A stretch of DNA of 64,000 bases from Paramecium sonneborni (taxonomy: Eukaryota; Ciliophora; Oligohymenophorea; Peniculida; Parameciidae): NCBI GenBank assembly GCA_905182985.1, contig CAJJDN010000012.1, positions 503,857 to 567,856 on the forward strand, given 5' to 3'. A program made the position numbers and the translations under genes. The stretch's first letter is position 1; every line of letters begins with the position of its first letter. This document shows positions 60,731 to 64,000 of the stretch, piece by piece. The notes beneath the pieces are model-generated. The model made no database searches. It was not told the DNA's origin and worked only from the letters and a program-made list of their open reading frames with translations.

Positions 60731-61327
60731 ATGAGTTTTAAAAAAGGAGATTTTAGACATGATTTTGAAGTTATTTGTCCTTATAATAAAAAACATTAAA
60801 TGCCTTTTAGTAAATTATAGTTTCATATCTCTAAAGGATGCAAAGATAAAAGAGAAAAAGGCAACTATATATAATTTAACATAGGTTATAAATACGATAC
60901 TTGTCCATACAATTGTTTTCATATTATTCTTAAATCAAGAATGGACAATCACATTAAAAAATGTAGGTTCAATTAAATGAGTTTTAAAAAAACAGAAGAA
61001 GTTGATATATTTTAAGAAATGCAACTAATTGCTGCTTAATAATTCAGTAGCAATCCTTATTAAATTTAATCACAATAAAAGTTCGAATAAAATTAAAATA
61101 TTTAAAATGAAATGCCAGAATGGAGAAAAATTTTTGATGAAAGTGAAATTGATGCTGATGATATTAGAGAAATTAATGAAATAAGCTATCAAAATTATGA
61201 AGATGAATTTGAAAATTCTTTTAAAATAAACTAAGTTTCTTCTAGTTTCTCTAAAAGCTTTTAGTCTTCTGCAATAAAAGATATATCGTATAATGAAGAT
61301 AATGATAGTGATAATTATTATTATTGA
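60731..61327 (+). CDS. GTSF1: GTSF1-like protein with two CHHC zinc fingers
   Basis: 198 residues, no intron, no frame break. Two CHHC (U11-48K-type) zinc fingers stand in tandem: CPYNKKHQMPFSKLQFHISKGC (C-x6-H-x9-H-x4-C) and CPYNCFHIILKSRMDNHIKKC. Two such fingers followed by an acidic, disordered tail with a Trp (MPEWRKIFDESEIDADDIRE) is the plan of animal GTSF1/Asterix. GTSF1 helps Piwi proteins silence transposons, and ciliates use Piwi-bound scan RNAs for DNA elimination. A role in that pathway is a strong inference, not shown here. Trp residues in the tail are used for Piwi contact in animals. Confidence 0.85.
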
Positions 61328-61492
61328 AAGTAATTAAACTAACTTTAAATATTAATATGAAGATATATGTTGATCAAAATTAATCTTGTATTTAATTTAA
61401 TACATTCTTAAAGTTAACTTCTTCTTTTTTTGAAACATTCTGATAAGATTGATAGCGAAATAACTAAATTAAGTTTGTATTTTATGGATTTT

Positions 61493-63472
61493 TCATTATT
61501 CCTAATTATTTAGATACTTTTATAGCTCCATCACTTTAAGTTATTCTTTCTAATAAATAGATGATCTATAAATTAGAATTTTATTTACTTTTTATTCATT
61601 ATCATTAACATTATTATAAATTAAAATTGCTATTACACTTATGGCTTCGACAAATTAACGTTTATCAATAATTTCATCATTATTTAGAGATGCTAAAGCT
61701 TTAAAAACATGCATAAGCTATCCTTTTGATACTATTGAGTTTGCTAATTCAAAATCTTAACAAAATTTCATAAATCCTGATAGTGTCATGAAATTCTTTG
61801 TATAGTGATTATAGTAAGGTTCAAAATGTTCTTCCATAATTTCATATAATTTTATCTAATTATTATTAATAATTCAATACAATTTTTGGATCATCTAAAA
61901 TTGTCATTAACATTTACAGAATCAGTTATTGTTTTTCTATTCTTAACTAATTTTCATGTGGTATCAAATATTACTCAATCATACCTACAATATCATTATC
62001 ATAAAATTTTTCAGCTATTAATTACATAGAGTTAAAAAAATTTGTAAAATCCATTTTACCATTTTAATTATCATTATCATATAATTTATTAACTTTAAAT
62101 TTTGGACTTTTAGTTATGTCTAATTTCTTTTTTGGTGTTGATTAAATGTAAAACATATCAGCATCCACCTAAGAAATCATAGATCCAATTATACCACAAT
62201 TTTATAGTAGTTTTTTATATTTTATACTTTTTAAATTTGCTAAATTCAAAGGTTCTCCTATTTATGAATAATATTCGAATAAACTTCTCAATTCTTTTTC
62301 ATAACGTATTTATGAATTCATTTATAATTATTTACTTTATTCAATTATTTATTATGATTATTTTAAATTTGAATTTGATTTTTATTACTAAGCTTGATAA
62401 ATTGTTGAAATTCTACTCTATTTAGCAGAATTTACTCTATTCAATGCCATTATTAATTATGTTTATCCATTTTTAGTTTAATTATTCTTTTTTGAAAAAC
62501 TTTAAAATCCTTAAGAATTCTCCAATTTTTCTAAGAATTAGAAAAATAATTCCAATCCATTTTAATTTTCTTCTTAAACTTAAAAAAATGAAATGATTAG
62601 TAAACTTTCAACAAACTTTGAAAAATTAAATAAAAAATTTCCATCATTCTTTAAATTTAAAACAGAATCTCTATGAAACAAATCAAAAAATATCATTTAT
62701 CCTTTTGTTTATGTAATTATGATAGGGATAATTTCAAATTATTGTAAAAAATGCATGAATTAACTTTAAACTTAAGAAATCTTTTAGCTTGAATCTTAAA
62801 AAATAAAACCATGTATTTTAGATAATAATCCTTATACTTAAGATATAATTTCTAAAAATTATTCATCAATTAAACTACGACATGTCTCAATTCTCTTTAA
62901 ATCCTAACCAAAATCTGTTTAATCATATATTTTTTCATAAAGAGTAGATAAATGATTTTTATAAAGCAATACAAAAGATTTTGACTGTTCAGGAATTTTA
63001 TATAATTTGATTGCTATTTTTACAAGTAAATCTTTAAACTAATCTAAAGTTAAAGTCTCTGTATTTTTTGTACTTTAGAAATATAAAATATCAAGATCTT
63101 TGCTTGTTATTTCTAATCTTTATAATAATAAATGCTACCTTCATTAATTATCTCAGCATCTGCCATAGCTTTAATAAATTTACTTGACTTCAAATATTAT
63201 ATATTAGTTTTATTACCAAATTATACATAAAACATGAAAATAATTCTAATATGCTAAACTATTGTTAATTCTTATTGTCCTTTTTATTTTTAAACTTAAA
63301 ATTGACTTAATGTTTTATATTATTGCTAAAATTAAGGCTTTTCTTTGAATTATTAAGAATTCGTACGAACTATAGGAGGACCTATTCGAATATCATCATA
63401 TTTTGGTAATGGATTGATACCTTTATGATTAAAAGAAGCTAATAGGGTAGATTATTTTAGAGAATTCGACAT
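61493..63472 (-). CDS. Protein with repeated p25-alpha (TPPP-like) domains
   Basis: ATG 63472 to TGA 61493-61495, about 640 codons. Two or three copies of a p25-alpha-like unit are visible. First: FMFYVQFGNKTNIQYLKSSK, then FIKAMADAEIINE and SKDLDILYFQSTKNTETLTL. Second: FAEYYSQIGEPLNLANLKSI, then LLQNCGIIGSMI and DADMFYIQSTPKKKLD. A possible third unit ends LNNDEIIDKRQFVEAISVIA. The F-x-x-F/Y-x-x-x-G...LxSxKF...DxDxxF order fits the tubulin-polymerisation-promoting (TPPP/p25) family. A 21-nt intron is likely near 63140. An in-frame TGA-like break occurs near 62170. Likely microtubule-associated. Confidence 0.6.
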
Positions 63473-63538
63473 TGTTGTTAACTGCAATAAAAATAATATT
63501 TAAAAAATTGATTAATTAAAATAATTTTCTTTTTTACA

Positions 63539-63911
63539 TCATTTATTTTTGATTATATATTCTAAATCAGAATTTGTCTGAAAATCAAATTTATTTTTGT
63601 ATAAAATTTAAATGTTGTAATACTATGAAAAGACCTGTAAATCAGTAGTAATTTTTGATATAAAATTAAATTCATTCTTAAGAGAATCTATTTTATTTAT
63701 CATATCTTAATTATAAGACAGTTGTGCATTTAATTCAATTAATTTTTTATAAGATATATGATGATCTATAAATTAGAAATAATTTTTAAGACCCAATAAT
63801 TAATTTATGTTAAATATTTTACAAAAAATAATAAATATTTATTTGTTGATGGAACTTAAATATATCTTCTAAAAATATTATAAGAAATTTATTATTAAAT
63901 TTTTATTTCAT
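63539..63911 (-). CDS. Hypothetical coiled-coil protein, small
   Basis: TGA at 63539-63541. The C-terminal 70 residues are clear coding style (KLIELNAQLSYNQDMINKID, then SLKNEFNFISKITTDLQVF). Upstream the frame changes once before a Met at 63911. The gene may be longer than shown. No family recognised. Confidence 0.4.
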
Positions 63912-64000
63912 AAATGTGGTTTGAATTACAAACTGAAAAAAAAACATAAATTAAAATGAATTCGTTCGTATGAAGTAAAATATGACAAATGATGTAAGCA

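Noticed and set aside
1..64000. CRISPR arrays, complete transposons, telomere repeats, rRNA genes
   Set aside because: No regularly spaced short repeats, no transposase or complete reverse transcriptase, no G-rich telomere repeat at either end and no rRNA-like conserved blocks were seen.

Overview
The window reads as ciliate macronuclear DNA, most likely from a Paramecium-type oligohymenophorean. It is very AT-rich. Conserved proteins (RPL17, H2A.Z, PDI, Rab2, casein kinase II beta, UROD) read through only if TAA and TAG are glutamine and TGA is the sole stop. Genes are packed with short spacers on both strands and are broken by tiny introns, mostly 20-32 nt, GTA...TAG with a minority ending AAG. 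A standard-code search therefore misses nearly every gene. I could not run a search, so species, family statistics and intron counts come from reading alone.

Layout. 1-6890: a partial gene end, a hypothetical protein, an LMBR1-like membrane protein, an NRF-6-type acyltransferase, and ALKBH6. 6891-8265: no gene, with a 469-base run of N. 8266-18087: LC8-like dynein light chain (-), TBCCD1 (-), WDR82/Swd2 (+), a hypothetical protein, an eIF2-alpha-kinase-like kinase (+), and a compact UBR4-type ubiquitin ligase (-). 18090-22242: hypothetical genes, a possible F-BAR gene, and SPATA17 (-). 22399-29000: a B-box/kelch protein and several coiled-coil proteins. 29150-36559: RCC1-like, RPL17, a four-EF-hand protein, a two-thioredoxin PDI and a small CCPC-tailed protein. 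36676-45611: a class I glutamine-amidotransferase-like gene, casein kinase II beta and hypothetical or coiled-coil genes. 45786-52257: an OTU deubiquitinase with UIM, polyglutamine and UBA, a PHD-like protein, an AGC-type kinase and a long coiled-coil protein. 52885-64000: a membrane-type ORF, H2A.Z, an unknown gene, a secretory type I protein, Rab2, UROD, a multispan protein, a GTSF1-like CHHC protein, a p25-alpha repeat protein and a partial coiled-coil gene.

The genes do not form one operon or pathway. They are the usual mix of a gene-dense protist chromosome: chromatin (H2A.Z, WDR82, RCC1), ubiquitin (UBR4, OTU), cilia and cytoskeleton (TBCCD1, SPATA17, LC8, p25-alpha), secretion (Rab2, PDI) and RNA-guided silencing (GTSF1).

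Sequence quality matters. Three blocks of about 1 kb appear twice, each pair separated by a single N, which looks like unmerged contig overlaps rather than real duplication. About one gene in two has a one-base frame break, usually at a homopolymer, even in housekeeping genes. Frame breaks and stray in-frame TGA codons should therefore be treated as probable sequence errors until checked. I saw no rRNA, tRNA, CRISPR array, telomere repeat or complete transposon, and no convincing evidence of an entirely new multi-gene system. The best leads are listed as findings.
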